From Owenia fusiformis (Eukaryota > Annelida > Polychaeta > Sabellida > Oweniidae): a stretch of 64,000 bases of DNA. Positions 15,101-21,812 of the stretch are shown here, in pieces (the stretch's first letter is position 1; each line of letters starts with the position of its first letter). The stretch spans positions 13,374,932 through 13,438,931 of the forward strand of contig CAIIXF020000012.1 of the NCBI GenBank assembly GCA_903813345.2, read 5' to 3'. Both the position numbers and the translations under genes were made by a program. The notes beneath the pieces were generated by a model. It ran no database searches and had not been told where the DNA came from. It saw only the letters and a list, made by a program, of their open reading frames with translations.

Positions 15101-17998
15101 AACTTAGTGTGGACTTTTGTATCATTTGTGTTAAGGTTACGTAAAAATACTTAAGGTCTGGACACTTGTATCATCCTGTTAAAGTTACGTTAAAGAACTT
15201 AGTGTGAATATTTGTATCATTGGTGTTAGACCTACGCTCGAGAGCGTAGGGTGGACAAATGTATCGTTGGTGTTAAAGTAACATTAGATAACGGAATGTG
15301 ATACTTGCATCGTCACCTGTTGGAGTTAGTTTAGAGAACAGGACATAGACACGAATTTTCAGACTGAGCATTAACGTGAAAGATAACTAAATAACACCTA
15401 CATCGTAAGTGTTAAAGTTATGCCTAAGAGAACCGAATGTGGACGACACTTATGTTCGTTCAATGCCATGTATATTTCGTATTCTATCATGAGCAATCAT
15501 GCACTTTCCATGAATTTTTGGGTCTACAAGAATTACTTTGAAATGTGTAAATGTCTTTGATTCAAAACACAACTTCTTCAAGGATGCCTTTCCTGAATGA
15601 TACATTGTCATCTCAAAATCAAACCCAAGACAGTAGACATTTTGAGGCTGGAAATGAATCGACATCAACTGTTTTTGTGAATAACCTAACAGTTACAGAG
15701 GTTAATCAGAATCATGAATCGCTGGTATTTGAGCCGTTGGTGGTATTCATGATAACACTCAATTGTTTTCTATCATTGTTGATATGCGGAAGTAATTTAC
15801 CAGTACTGGTAAGCATCCTTTCATTTAAAACGCTGCGTACGGCGAACAATATGTTCCTTCTGAGTCTAGCAATAGCTGATATTTGTATTTGGGTAGTTGT
15901 TCTACCATTAAACATTATCAACCGTTATATGACCCCATTCATCTTTGAAGGGGTGATGCAAAATGAAAACATCTGTATCGCCAAGTGTTTCTTTAATGTG
16001 TGTCTATCGGGTGCATCTCTTTTCAGCATGGGTGGTATCGCGCTAGATCGTTACGTTGCTGTAACAAGACCCTTAAAATATAAAGTACTTGTAACACGCA
16101 CACGTACATTGTGGTTCATCACACTCGGTTGGTTTTATTCCATTGTCGTTGGTTCCAGCTTCATGTTTTTCAGACGTGGAGCCCATTTTGACGAATATAA
16201 CGTCGAATGTGTGAAACAAGTGTTCACTCGTGGATACATGATTTTTGTGAACGCGAATATCTTTGTTCTTTTTGTGATCATCTTGGTTTCACACATTGTC
16301 GTGGCAGTTGTTGCAGTCCAACAACGTTCGAAGTGTATTCAAAGACTAACAAGAGTTAACAATACTCTTGCAGTGAACTATTTGAAGGAGAGTCGGTTGG
16401 TAAAAACAATAACTTTGGTAGTAGTGTTGTTCGCACTCTGTTGGTTGCCAGGTACATTCACTACTCTTGCGAGGTGGATCTCTCGCGACAACAACGAAAC
16501 CGTGCGTTTGTTTAACACGTGCTTTAGATTACTGTTGTGGTCTAATAGCGCCATGAATCCATGGATATATGCTTTTAGAATCAGAGAGCTAAGTAAAGCG
16601 ATGAGGCGTGTTGTCTTGTGTAGATTCAGGAAACATCAAACGTCAAATTCACGTCAAATGCACGCGGCTGGTGGACAAGGGGACATTATCGAAAGTACTT
16701 TTGTGTAAAGTATACATTCTTTTATCAATTTGTGCACGTACACCGTGGTTGCTTATTTCTTGCTTTGTAAAAAATAGTTAGATAGTCCGATAAAAAATCA
16801 TTGGGTCAAAACGGTCATAAGCAGGATTAAAGGGAGACCGCTGTTTTGAAGTGTCTAAATACTTTCAAAGCATTCGATTGTCTCTCCAGATTTACTCTAT
16901 AAACAACTCGCGGGCCTTTGCCCATTAACACTTTGAGAATCATACGTTTGCTAAATTTACTTAGAGCATATAGTGGTGCATTACATACTTAGAGAAGCAA
17001 TAACTGGAAGTCAATGGGAAAATAAACAGGCTATATCCATCGATATTGCCCGCTTACCTCGTTTTGATATTAAATTTCTTTAATAACCATGCCAATATCA
17101 CTACCTCATCACCCTGCGCACCAGGTCTAGTTATAAACATATACAAAGACGAAGCTCTCTTTTCAGGGTACATGTTTTATTTCCGCCAATTTTTTCTCGC
17201 ATATAGATGTGTGACGTCATTGATACAAAGCTTTGCTCTTGGCCAAATATACAGGGTGTCAATTTGCGCTGTGACCCCCCCCCCCCCCCTCCACAGCCAA
17301 AACCTAGTAAAGCACCCAGACAAACTATATATCAAATTAAAGCTCATTTAATTCTGGATCAAATGACCTACACTTGACATTGGTAAGACATTGCTATAAA
17401 TTGTTACATTGTTTCTAGTATGCCTCCCATATGCCCCTTACATGCCCCTATTAGGCTATGCCAGTTCAGTCATTCTTGGTCAAAAAGTCAACATGGCACC
17501 AAGGTGGGCATACAGACTTTTAATCACCAGGCCAGATTATTTGCCAACATTGTGAGTAGAAGTCTGAAACTTTCAGCATTTTTCCAGAATTAAATAGGCT
17601 TTAATTTGATATATAGTTTGTGTGGGTGCCTTCTCCGGTATTGGCTCTGGAGGGAGGTCACAACGCAAATTGACACTGTAGGGCCTCATAAGGTAGGCCT
17701 ATATTGGCAGAACAGATATATTTTATGAAATAGAACGAACCTCTAAATATGTCACTCTATAATTGTTTATTTTTAATATGTTTGAAGACTTCATTCAAAA
17801 ACTCAGAAATTCAACGCAAGCCAAATGAACAATGAAGAACCGACATTTGACAATATAGTTATGCAAAACGATGCTGGCAAAGCTCTTCCGATGGATACGG
17901 TGGTTGGAACGGGCGATAATACCGGGGTCACTGAAAATGACAAAAAAGGACAGTTCTCCGAAAAGGATTCAAATAACCCGTTCAGTAGTGAAGTGTAG
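23..17998 (+). CDS. Transmembrane C-type lectin / sushi / SUEL mosaic receptor, 3' part of gene (11 exons, 5' end outside window)
   Basis: Exons by splice signal and phase: 23-184, 593-790, 6609-6689, 6947-7249, 7449-7682, 7992-8219, 8490-8651, 9766-9960, 11898-12053, 12699-12786, 17788-17998. All extracellular borders are phase 1; the transmembrane-to-tail border is phase 2. The reading frame stays open across all joins and ends at TAG 17996-17998. Domain order is CTLD (second half), sushi, Thr/Pro stalk, SUEL-like lectin, sushi, CTLD, sushi, Ser/Thr/Pro stalk, one membrane helix, short acidic tail: a type I surface protein, probably for glycan or microbe recognition or cell adhesion (inference). 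The CTLD exons show no EPN, QPD or WND calcium/sugar motif, so the ligand is unclear. The repeated CTLD-sushi-stalk block shows growth by phase-1 exon shuffling. Exon borders are read by eye and alternative exons may exist in the 5 kb last intron. Confidence 0.8.
185..592 (+). other. Intron between CTLD copy 1 and sushi copy 1
   Basis: A 408 bp AT-rich intron with GT/AG ends. I see no further exon or named repeat in it. Confidence 0.6.
593..790 (+). CDS. Lectin gene exon: sushi (CCP) module (copy 1)
   Basis: Acceptor TTTCCAG, donor AAAG|GTAGAT, phase 1-1, 198 bp. It encodes a typical sushi module: AECAALEIPDNGYIN, then GSVATLGCNPGY, then SRTCLKSGLWSGRSPDC, with four cysteines and the Gly-x-Trp-Ser near the end. 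About 70 percent of residues match the copy at 9766-9960 by eye. Confidence 0.88.
1118..2240. mobile_element. Terminal-inverted-repeat DNA element (about 1.1 kb, non-coding)
   Basis: The left end TGCACCATTCAAAAGTTTGC is matched by the reverse complement of the right end (TTTGAATGGTGCA), and the inverted match continues through the following ACGCGG / CCGCGT region. The middle carries further short inverted units built on GGGGTATATTCG near 1653, 1798 and 1884. No transposase frame is seen, so this is a MITE-like or foldback element in the lectin intron. Exact ends and target duplication are uncertain. Confidence 0.6.
3193..4231. mobile_element. Foldback DNA element inserted in the LINE
   Basis: The ends GTTCATAAAGTTCTTGCAAA and, inverted, TTTTGAAAGAACTTTATGAA form long terminal inverted repeats that continue through TTAAATTTTTGTTTGTCA and beyond; the GGGGTAGGCGGAGCAG / CTGCTCCGCCTACCCC pair is still matched about 160 bp inside. 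The LINE frame stops at its left border and resumes at QEIKILGVYF after its right border, so it is a later insertion. It holds one unassigned 91-codon frame (3655-3930). Confidence 0.75.
4361..5081. mobile_element. Palindromic MITE family, copy 1 (inserted in the LINE)
   Basis: The ends GGGTATCGATATGGCGAAC and GTTCTCCATATCGATACC are inverted repeats. An inner pair (TTTTGGTTCATTTTAAAAAA / TTTTTTAAAATGAACCAAAA) flanks the centre near 4720. A close copy lies at 41993-42676 in the myosin gene. The LINE reads SLWQSRK before it and LTILG-like sequence after it, so the insertion is younger than the LINE. Confidence 0.8.
6609..6689 (+). CDS. Lectin gene exon: Thr/Pro-rich stalk (copy 1)
   Basis: Acceptor CTGTTCAG, donor GGCG|GTAGGG, 81 bp, phase 1-1. 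It encodes DFRPVETTTTPIPTTSTTMP, a mucin-like linker. Position and opening codons match the second stalk at 11898, which supports duplication of a sushi-stalk pair. It is short and low complexity, so the call rests on phase and position. A second in-exon AG (TTTCAG, 6610-6615) would give the wrong frame. Confidence 0.6.
6947..7249 (+). CDS. Lectin gene exon: SUEL/rhamnose-binding-lectin-like domain
   Basis: Acceptor TTCTACAG, donor GAAG|GTAAAA, 303 bp, phase 1-1. The pattern VYLYCNHGEMIKVTNATL opens the domain, followed by spaced cysteines (SKSCDV, AAYCEYKEICRMPI, NCCEEIWCHEIDYFC). This matches the layout of Gal_Lectin (SUEL) domains: LxCxxGxxIxIxxAxYGR, several cysteines, then a closing YxC. 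The YGR signature is not kept, so carbohydrate binding is uncertain. Confidence 0.6.
7449..7682 (+). CDS. Lectin gene exon: sushi (CCP) module (divergent)
   Basis: Acceptor GTGTAG, donor TGTA|GTGAGT, 234 bp, phase 1-1. It encodes MCREPPSPLNGTVV, then LATYTCDKNFELVGQDIRTC, then FKWNGVAPMC: four cysteines, the NG turn and the Trp before the last Cys. It is longer than the other two sushi modules because of an insertion between Cys3 and Trp. Confidence 0.82.
7992..8219 (+). CDS. Lectin gene exon: first half of C-type lectin domain
   Basis: The acceptor at 7990-7991 follows a TC-rich run and the donor is AAAG|GTACAC; 228 bp, phase 1-1. It encodes NLCPSTNN, then MCYEFFEQQSTTHDQAQTAC, then GWSIAVVSNPEVLNII, the strand 1, helix 1 and helix 2 part of a CTLD (CYxF, AxxxC, LAxVxxxxE-like). 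It ends with SQKYWVK before the loop exon. A later AG at 7997-7998 gives the wrong phase. Confidence 0.8.
8490..8651 (+). CDS. Lectin gene exon: second half of C-type lectin domain (copy 2)
   Basis: Acceptor TTTCTTCAG, donor TTTG|GTACGA, 162 bp. It encodes AAELDATWCTYAFLQYDHY, then GDKCNLPYGYICQF. No WND triplet or EPN/QPD is present, so canonical calcium-dependent sugar binding is not supported. Confidence 0.82.
8717..9765. other. Intron between CTLD copy 2 and sushi copy 2, non-coding
   Basis: AT-rich sequence without recognisable exons. Short open frames at 9020-9238 and 9385-9570 have no splice context and no family resemblance. Confidence 0.5.
9766..9960 (+). CDS. Lectin gene exon: sushi (CCP) module (copy 2)
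   Basis: Acceptor TTTTCAG, donor ATAG|GTAGGC, 195 bp, phase 1-1. It encodes TECAVLETPENGYINVSS, then VAILGCNPGYIDV, then SRSCLQSGFWSGKSPDC. It is the paralogue of 593-790, and some of the acceptor-side intron sequence is also shared (AAATATTTCCAG versus AAAATATTTTCAG). Confidence 0.88.
10627..11683. mobile_element. Mariner/IS630-like DNA transposon, degenerate
   Basis: Flanked by TA at both ends. The ends CAGGGTGGTCCAAAAAATGG and, inverted, TTTTTTGGACCACCCTG start inverted repeats of about 220 bp that stay aligned through ATATACCAGTGGATA / TATCCACTGGTATA. On the minus strand the inner part encodes RPKLRAIIDQNGGHIERL, the closing motif of Tc1/mariner-superfamily transposases. The transposase is reduced to remnants, including a second RPKLRGTID-like piece near 11380 in the other orientation. 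Confidence 0.85.
11898..12053 (+). CDS. Lectin gene exon: Ser/Thr/Pro-rich stalk (copy 2)
   Basis: Acceptor TTTTTTCAG, donor CATT|GTAAGT, 156 bp, phase 1-1. It encodes SQVTTSPTLQTPTTESQTKP, then NATNTTTTPFVLKS and ends with NTGH. It is a likely O-glycosylated stem next to the membrane, with N-glycosylation sites at NAT and NTT. Confidence 0.8.
12699..12786 (+). CDS. Lectin gene exon: transmembrane segment
   Basis: Acceptor TTTTCTAG, donor ACAG|GTAAGT, 88 bp, phase 1 in and phase 2 out. It encodes PESLGAGIGIGIG, then ISAVVAAGIIVFLLYR, one hydrophobic helix closed by a Tyr-Arg stop-transfer. Reading through the donor gives an immediate in-frame TAA (AGG TAA), so intron retention would yield a tail-less receptor. 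The donor is the founder of the adjacent minisatellite. Confidence 0.82.
12771..13440. repeat. 54-bp (2 x 27) minisatellite made of the exon-intron junction
   Basis: The unit alternates TATTGTACAGGTAAGTTATT and TATGTACATGTAAGCTATT, each followed by GTATTTCT. The first unit is the real end of the transmembrane exon (TTCCTATTGTACAG|GTAAGT). About ten later units keep ACAG|GTAAG. Because 27 and 54 are multiples of three and the unit has few stops, long open frames appear on both strands; these are not genes. Confidence 0.92.
13441..15550. other. Intronic region left of the GPCR: foldback sequence and degenerate 57-bp tandem repeat
   Basis: At 14335-14470 a pair of inverted segments (GAAGTGCAATATAGGATATA / TATATCCTATTATGCACTTC) forms a hairpin. 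From about 14620 to 15450 a degenerate unit of roughly 55-60 bp recurs around GTTAAAGTTACGTTAGAGAA, TTAGTGTGGACA and TTTGTATCATTGGTG. No exon is seen. Confidence 0.6.
15551..16708 (+). CDS. Rhodopsin-like (class A) G-protein-coupled receptor, intronless
   Basis: 385 residues with no intron. A 59-residue extracellular N-terminus carries N-glycosylation sites (NTT, NDT, NQT, NES, NLT), followed by seven hydrophobic segments. Seen signatures: GSNLPVLV in TM1, LSLAIADI in TM2, ALDRYVAVTRPLKY at the end of TM3 (residues 164-177), a Cys at 142 and another at 220 for the usual disulfide, FALCWLP in TM6 (294-300), and SAMNPWIYAF in TM7 (333-342). The aminergic Asp 3.32 is replaced by Asn149, arguing against a classical amine ligand; the ligand is unknown. 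The C-terminus ESTFV fits a class I PDZ ligand (T-x-V). It is nested, on the same strand, in the last intron of the lectin gene. It looks functional. Confidence 0.95.
   Translation: MSLIQNTTSSRMPFLNDTLSSQNQTQDSRHFEAGNESTSTVFVNNLTVTEVNQNHESLVFEPLVVFMITLNCFLSLLICGSNLPVLVSILSFKTLRTANNMFLLSLAIADICIWVVVLPLNIINRYMTPFIFEGVMQNENICIAKCFFNVCLSGASLFSMGGIALDRYVAVTRPLKYKVLVTRTRTLWFITLGWFYSIVVGSSFMFFRRGAHFDEYNVECVKQVFTRGYMIFVNANIFVLFVIILVSHIVVAVVAVQQRSKCIQRLTRVNNTLAVNYLKESRLVKTITLVVVLFALCWLPGTFTTLARWISRDNNETVRLFNTCFRLLLWSNSAMNPWIYAFRIRELSKAMRRVVLCRFRKHQTSNSRQMHAAGGQGDIIESTFV
17252..17678. mobile_element. TA-flanked MITE (Tc1/mariner type)
   Basis: The ends CAGGGTGTCAATTTGCGCTG and, inverted, CGCAAATTGACACTG lie between TA dinucleotides. 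Inner inverted segments around AACTATATATCAAATTAAAG are also paired. 427 bp, no coding capacity. It lies 109 bp before the lectin tail exon. Confidence 0.85.
17788..17998 (+). CDS. Lectin gene last exon: cytoplasmic tail
   Basis: AG at 17786-17787, TAG stop at 17996-17998. In the phase set by the transmembrane exon it reads LHSKTQKFNASQMNNEEPTF, then DNIVMQNDAGKALPMD and ends with SNNPFSSEV. The join makes a continuous Y-R-L-H stop-transfer. The tail is acidic, lacks an ITAM/ITIM, and ends SEV. The acceptor is not strongly pyrimidine-rich, so the exon is supported mainly by phase and open frame. Confidence 0.6.
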
Positions 17999-17999
17999 T

Positions 18000-19119
18000 G
18001 ATGAAATACAGGGACCTGAGCTTGAAGGAAATGTAAAATGTCACTCGACTTTTTTGTGATTTTGAAGTCATGTCTGCACTTCAGTTCAAAATCAACTTCT
18101 GTAGTATTCCGACATCACCTCTTAATTTGCCTATTACTGTTATTCTCTCAAAATCAGGAAATAAGTGTGATGCGCGGGGAAATTTTGTAGGGAATTTCAG
18201 TCACACAAACTAACGAGTGACATCTTACACTGCCACCGAGTGTATTCAATTTCTCAGAAGGACGATATGGTATCGAGATGGGGATGCCCCATACGTACGC
18301 CTACGTGTATACGTATGTACTTACTGACATGAACTAGTTTTGTAAATACAACGTTCTTTAGAACGGGAAGTTATTCACTTTAGTCTGCCTCGGTTTATTA
18401 ATAGTCCGACCAGAATAAGAACCACATAACAAAGAATATCATACAGATTTTTCATGGCGTGTAAATTGTAAAAAGTTGTAAAACGGTTGTTAGCCCTATC
18501 GGCAAAAAGTATTGTTCATTATGTAATTTATAATAAAATTGCGTGATTACTAGTATTTATTTTATCATCTCTATGGGTGCTTTTCCTGGAGGTAATGCAT
18601 TGGCCTAACATATGCACCTGTTTAAATCCTCAGAAAATAGCCAAAATCCATCATATGACTGTCCGAAATCTGTTGCGATACTTTCCGTTCTTCTTTTACA
18701 TTTCCAAGATCCAAAATATTTTTAATCAATCATATTCACAAAGTTCATGCTGAACCATTCATAAAAGAAGTTGTAAATAAACCTAAAACATCCGATTTAT
18801 TTAAGGATTATTCCAAAACAAGAGCAACTATGCACGAACAAATCACAACACACAGACATAATATAGTGTAGACATTCAAAGATTTAGAAATTGGGATGAA
18901 ATTTGTTATGTTCATACTTTGTCCCACTGGGTGCCTCGTTTTCAAATTTGAGGCACCGAATTTAAAACCCCTAAATAAATGTTTTGTTTTCTTCATTATT
19001 AACAAATGTTCCAATTTATGTTGATCACCCTGTAAGATGCTATAGTTATGATTCTATTTGCTGTAGCGAGTAGCAATATGTTTGAACTTTACCCAATTAT
19101 CCTTGTCCTTATGAACTTA
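18000..19119. other. Lectin 3' UTR and intergenic region
   Basis: No gene is recognised. Near 18990-19036 the sequence ends in TTGATCACCCTGTA, which resembles one end of a mariner-type inverted repeat, but I cannot find its partner. Confidence 0.4.
18532..18537 (+). terminator. Likely poly(A) signal of the lectin gene
   Basis: AATAAA about 530 bp after the lectin stop codon, the first clear hexamer on this strand. No functional proof. Confidence 0.35.
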
Positions 19120-19335
19120 TTAAGTCTGGTTCACCTGGGCAGTTGGATGTATAGCGTTTGGACGCGATTTACCAACAACAAGGCATACAGTAACCATAGC
19201 AATTGCTACAATGATGACCACGGCTCCAACGCTCGTAGCGATGACAAAGTTCAGATTGCCCGTTACCCCTGGCTCGCTGCCAGCGGTCACTGCAACAGTG
19301 GCTGTACTATCTGATGAGCGAGCCATTGTCTTGAA
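19120..19335 (-). pseudogene. Truncated copy of the 3' end of the LRR membrane gene
   Basis: Reads MARSSDSTATVAVTAGSEPG, then a membrane helix (VGAVVIIVAIAMVTVCLVVG) and KSRPNAIHPTAQVNQT. The full gene at 21813-23723 has the same order: MARSSDTTATVAVTAGSETG, TM, KSRPNVIHPAAQ. Similarity starts abruptly at AAGACAATGGC and no LRR or stalk precedes it. It therefore looks like a 5'-truncated tandem duplicate. An alternative is an unlinked terminal exon, since the left border TTCTTCAAG could be an acceptor and CCCAG|GTGAAC a donor. Confidence 0.65.
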
Positions 19336-19418
19336 GAAACATGGTACATGTTATCTCTCGGAAAAGCGTACGTCGGAGAAGATTTTGTGTTTTCAGTTAA
19401 TAAATGTGGAACACTAAC

Positions 19419-19598
19419 CTTGTATTCGCAAATGCAACTAACGCCCGTCGGCTACCGGATTAACCTACTATGTTATGACCAACTCATTTAGATATGAAAG
19501 GAATAGTGTCAACAACTATTCATATTTAAATGAGTTACCCATGAAATAGTAGGTTAATCCGGTAGCCGACAGGCGATAGTTTCATTTCCGAATACAAG
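19419..19598. mobile_element. 180-bp foldback MITE
   Basis: CTTGTATTCGCAAATG at the left is paired with CATTTCCGAATACAAG at the right. The inverted match continues through GCTACCGGATTAACCTACTA. It has a hairpin-capable centre and no coding sequence. Confidence 0.8.
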
Positions 19599-19629
19599 CT
19601 AAAATTGCAGTGTCTGGAGTGATACGACA

Positions 19630-19865
19630 TTGACCCTGTTACACAGGCCAGTTGAAATGCTTCGTTACGAAGCATTTTTGAAAAAAGCTTCGTAACGAAG
19701 CAATTTTGGGCCAGTGTAACACCTCCGCCTTCGTTAGAAAAGCTTAGTTGATAACGAAGCAACTGAGTAGAAAATTCAACGAAGGTTAGGTCCCAACGAA
19801 GCTTTTTTGCCAGTGTAACAGGTAGATTCGTTAGAAAATGCTTAGTTGGCGTTTTGCGCATGCGC
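19630..19865. repeat. Dispersed repeat with CTTCGTTACGAAG palindromes (copy 1)
   Basis: Repeated CTTCGTTACGAAGC and AGCTTCGTAACGAAGC blocks separated by CCAGTGTAACA. A weaker, more decayed relative lies at 33090-33280 (CCTTCGTTACAAAGCTAG, GGCTGTGTAACAGGTCCC). Probably a short non-autonomous DNA element family. Confidence 0.55.
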
Positions 19866-21812
19866 GTAATAAAAGAGCACATTCATCATTTTGTATTAAA
19901 TGAGAGAAATCGCGAGGAATAATACGTTTTTAAGCACGTATTATAATGCTGCGTATTGATTAAAATAATTAGCCTGTCTATTTACGTCACTGATTACGTC
20001 ACTGACGCTAACTCAAGCCCTAAACGCCAAGTACAAAAATGTAATTTCCCGTCTTTATTAGCGTTCATTCTGATTCCCTGCCTTTCCTCGCATGAATATG
20101 ACATAAAGTTTCAAATCTAAAAACCGTAGGTTTTAAAACCGTAGGTTTTACCCCATACCAATACGGTAGTTTTGAAACGTTTATTCAATCCATTAGCGAA
20201 TATTAGACCTTGAAAACTCAGCAGTCTCATGTGTGGAAGCGTAAACTTTTTAATTACGTAATCTATGCTTACTAAATAGAATGACGTGGCAAACATGTTT
20301 TATATTTTTATATACGGTTTTGTTATAATTGCCGAGGTCATATAACCGGGATAAAACAATGATTATCGTTGACTGCCCACACACAAAACATACGTTGAGT
20401 GAACAGTGTTATTACAAACAACAGGCTTTAGAATACAAAGCCCAGTAGTGTGATAATAAGCTGCACACTACCACTGCTGCATGTACATATTACTAATTTA
20501 CCAGGGCTCCCAAAGAGTGGATAGGGAGGTTGTGTTTGTCACTTTTAAATTTTACATTTCAAAATTGTCATTTTACATGTCATAATTATTTGTTGGTTTC
20601 ATTCGTTTAGCCAATCAAAACATTGTAAAACAATAAATTGTCTGTTACGTACAATCAATTTTGTTCAGTTTTGATTAGTTGTCAGAATAAAGTTACGTTC
20701 ATCTGAATCCATGTATCAAAACAAAAATCCTATTTTCACTTCAAAATACTTCAGTGAGATGAAGGCTCGGAATTGTCACATGCAATAACTTATTGTCGTA
20801 TTCGTTATTTTATCTTCTCGATAGTAGCATTTAGTCGCACATTTGATGCCAGGTCACCTTGTCGCGTACGTCTTGGGGAACCCCACATTTATGTGTGTAC
20901 TCATGGAAGTAAATTCCCCGGTGTAGCCGAGAGCCACAAACTTTTCAACAGGTTCGAAATGACCAATTTCTCTCATATATACTCTAAATATTTTATTATT
21001 TAGCACCTACAAAGTATTGCTAATAACCATATGTAATTTCTATAAGGAAACTTATATGGCTACATATAAATTCAATATCAACACTAGCTGTTCTCTCAAC
21101 ACGTCCTGGCTTACCTTGTGGTGACAAACCCTGGATTTTCGCTATTTATAGTTTATCAACACCTGGACGCATGCGCATTTTATACTTTATCGGGCACTTT
21201 AAATAGATTGAATTAACGTTTCAATACTACCGTGTACATATGCGGTAACACCTGTGAACAAGGAACGCTCTCCGGACTGGCCAAAACTGTTCCTTGTTGA
21301 CAGGTATTTGCAACAGAGAGGGCCTATGTGTTAGGCTTGCAGCCTCGAAAACCAAAGCCCCACCTAGGCATTCATTATTGTTGCCGATCGTACAACTTTT
21401 TCATCATCACCTCCTTACTCGAAATTGAAACCATTTTGGAGCTTCAGGTATAATGCATTACCTATGACCCCCCCCCCCTCCGGATCCGCCATTGCTTATG
21501 GCGACCTTGACGCGCTCCGAGATCATTTCCGTCGCCGGAGCAGTGCAGTAACGACCTTGCTCCGGTCTGTCAGGTTAAAACAATTGATTTAGGATTTTTT
21601 AACTTTATGAAGTTTCTGTTAATTACCCATTCACTTGGATGAAGAAATGTGTTCACACATAATTTAAGCTATATTTCAATTTGATATACGTAGTTAAATG
21701 GGTATATATAGTTTGAGAGTTATTCCTTAAAGTATATCATGTATATATCGATATATACTAAGTTCTGGAGTATATGTTAACATTTTATATACTATCGTTA
21801 TAACTGTTATGC
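19866..21812. other. Intergenic region, no gene recognised
   Basis: AT-rich with some GC-richer stretches near 21240-21560. A short poly-C run lies at 21469-21478. No ORF with family resemblance or splice context is present. The LRR gene's 3' UTR must lie at the right edge of this stretch. Confidence 0.5.

Noticed and set aside
15551-16708. Calling the GPCR a serotonin, dopamine or octopamine receptor
   Set aside because: The amine-binding Asp 3.32 is Asn, and no other subtype signature can be read by eye.
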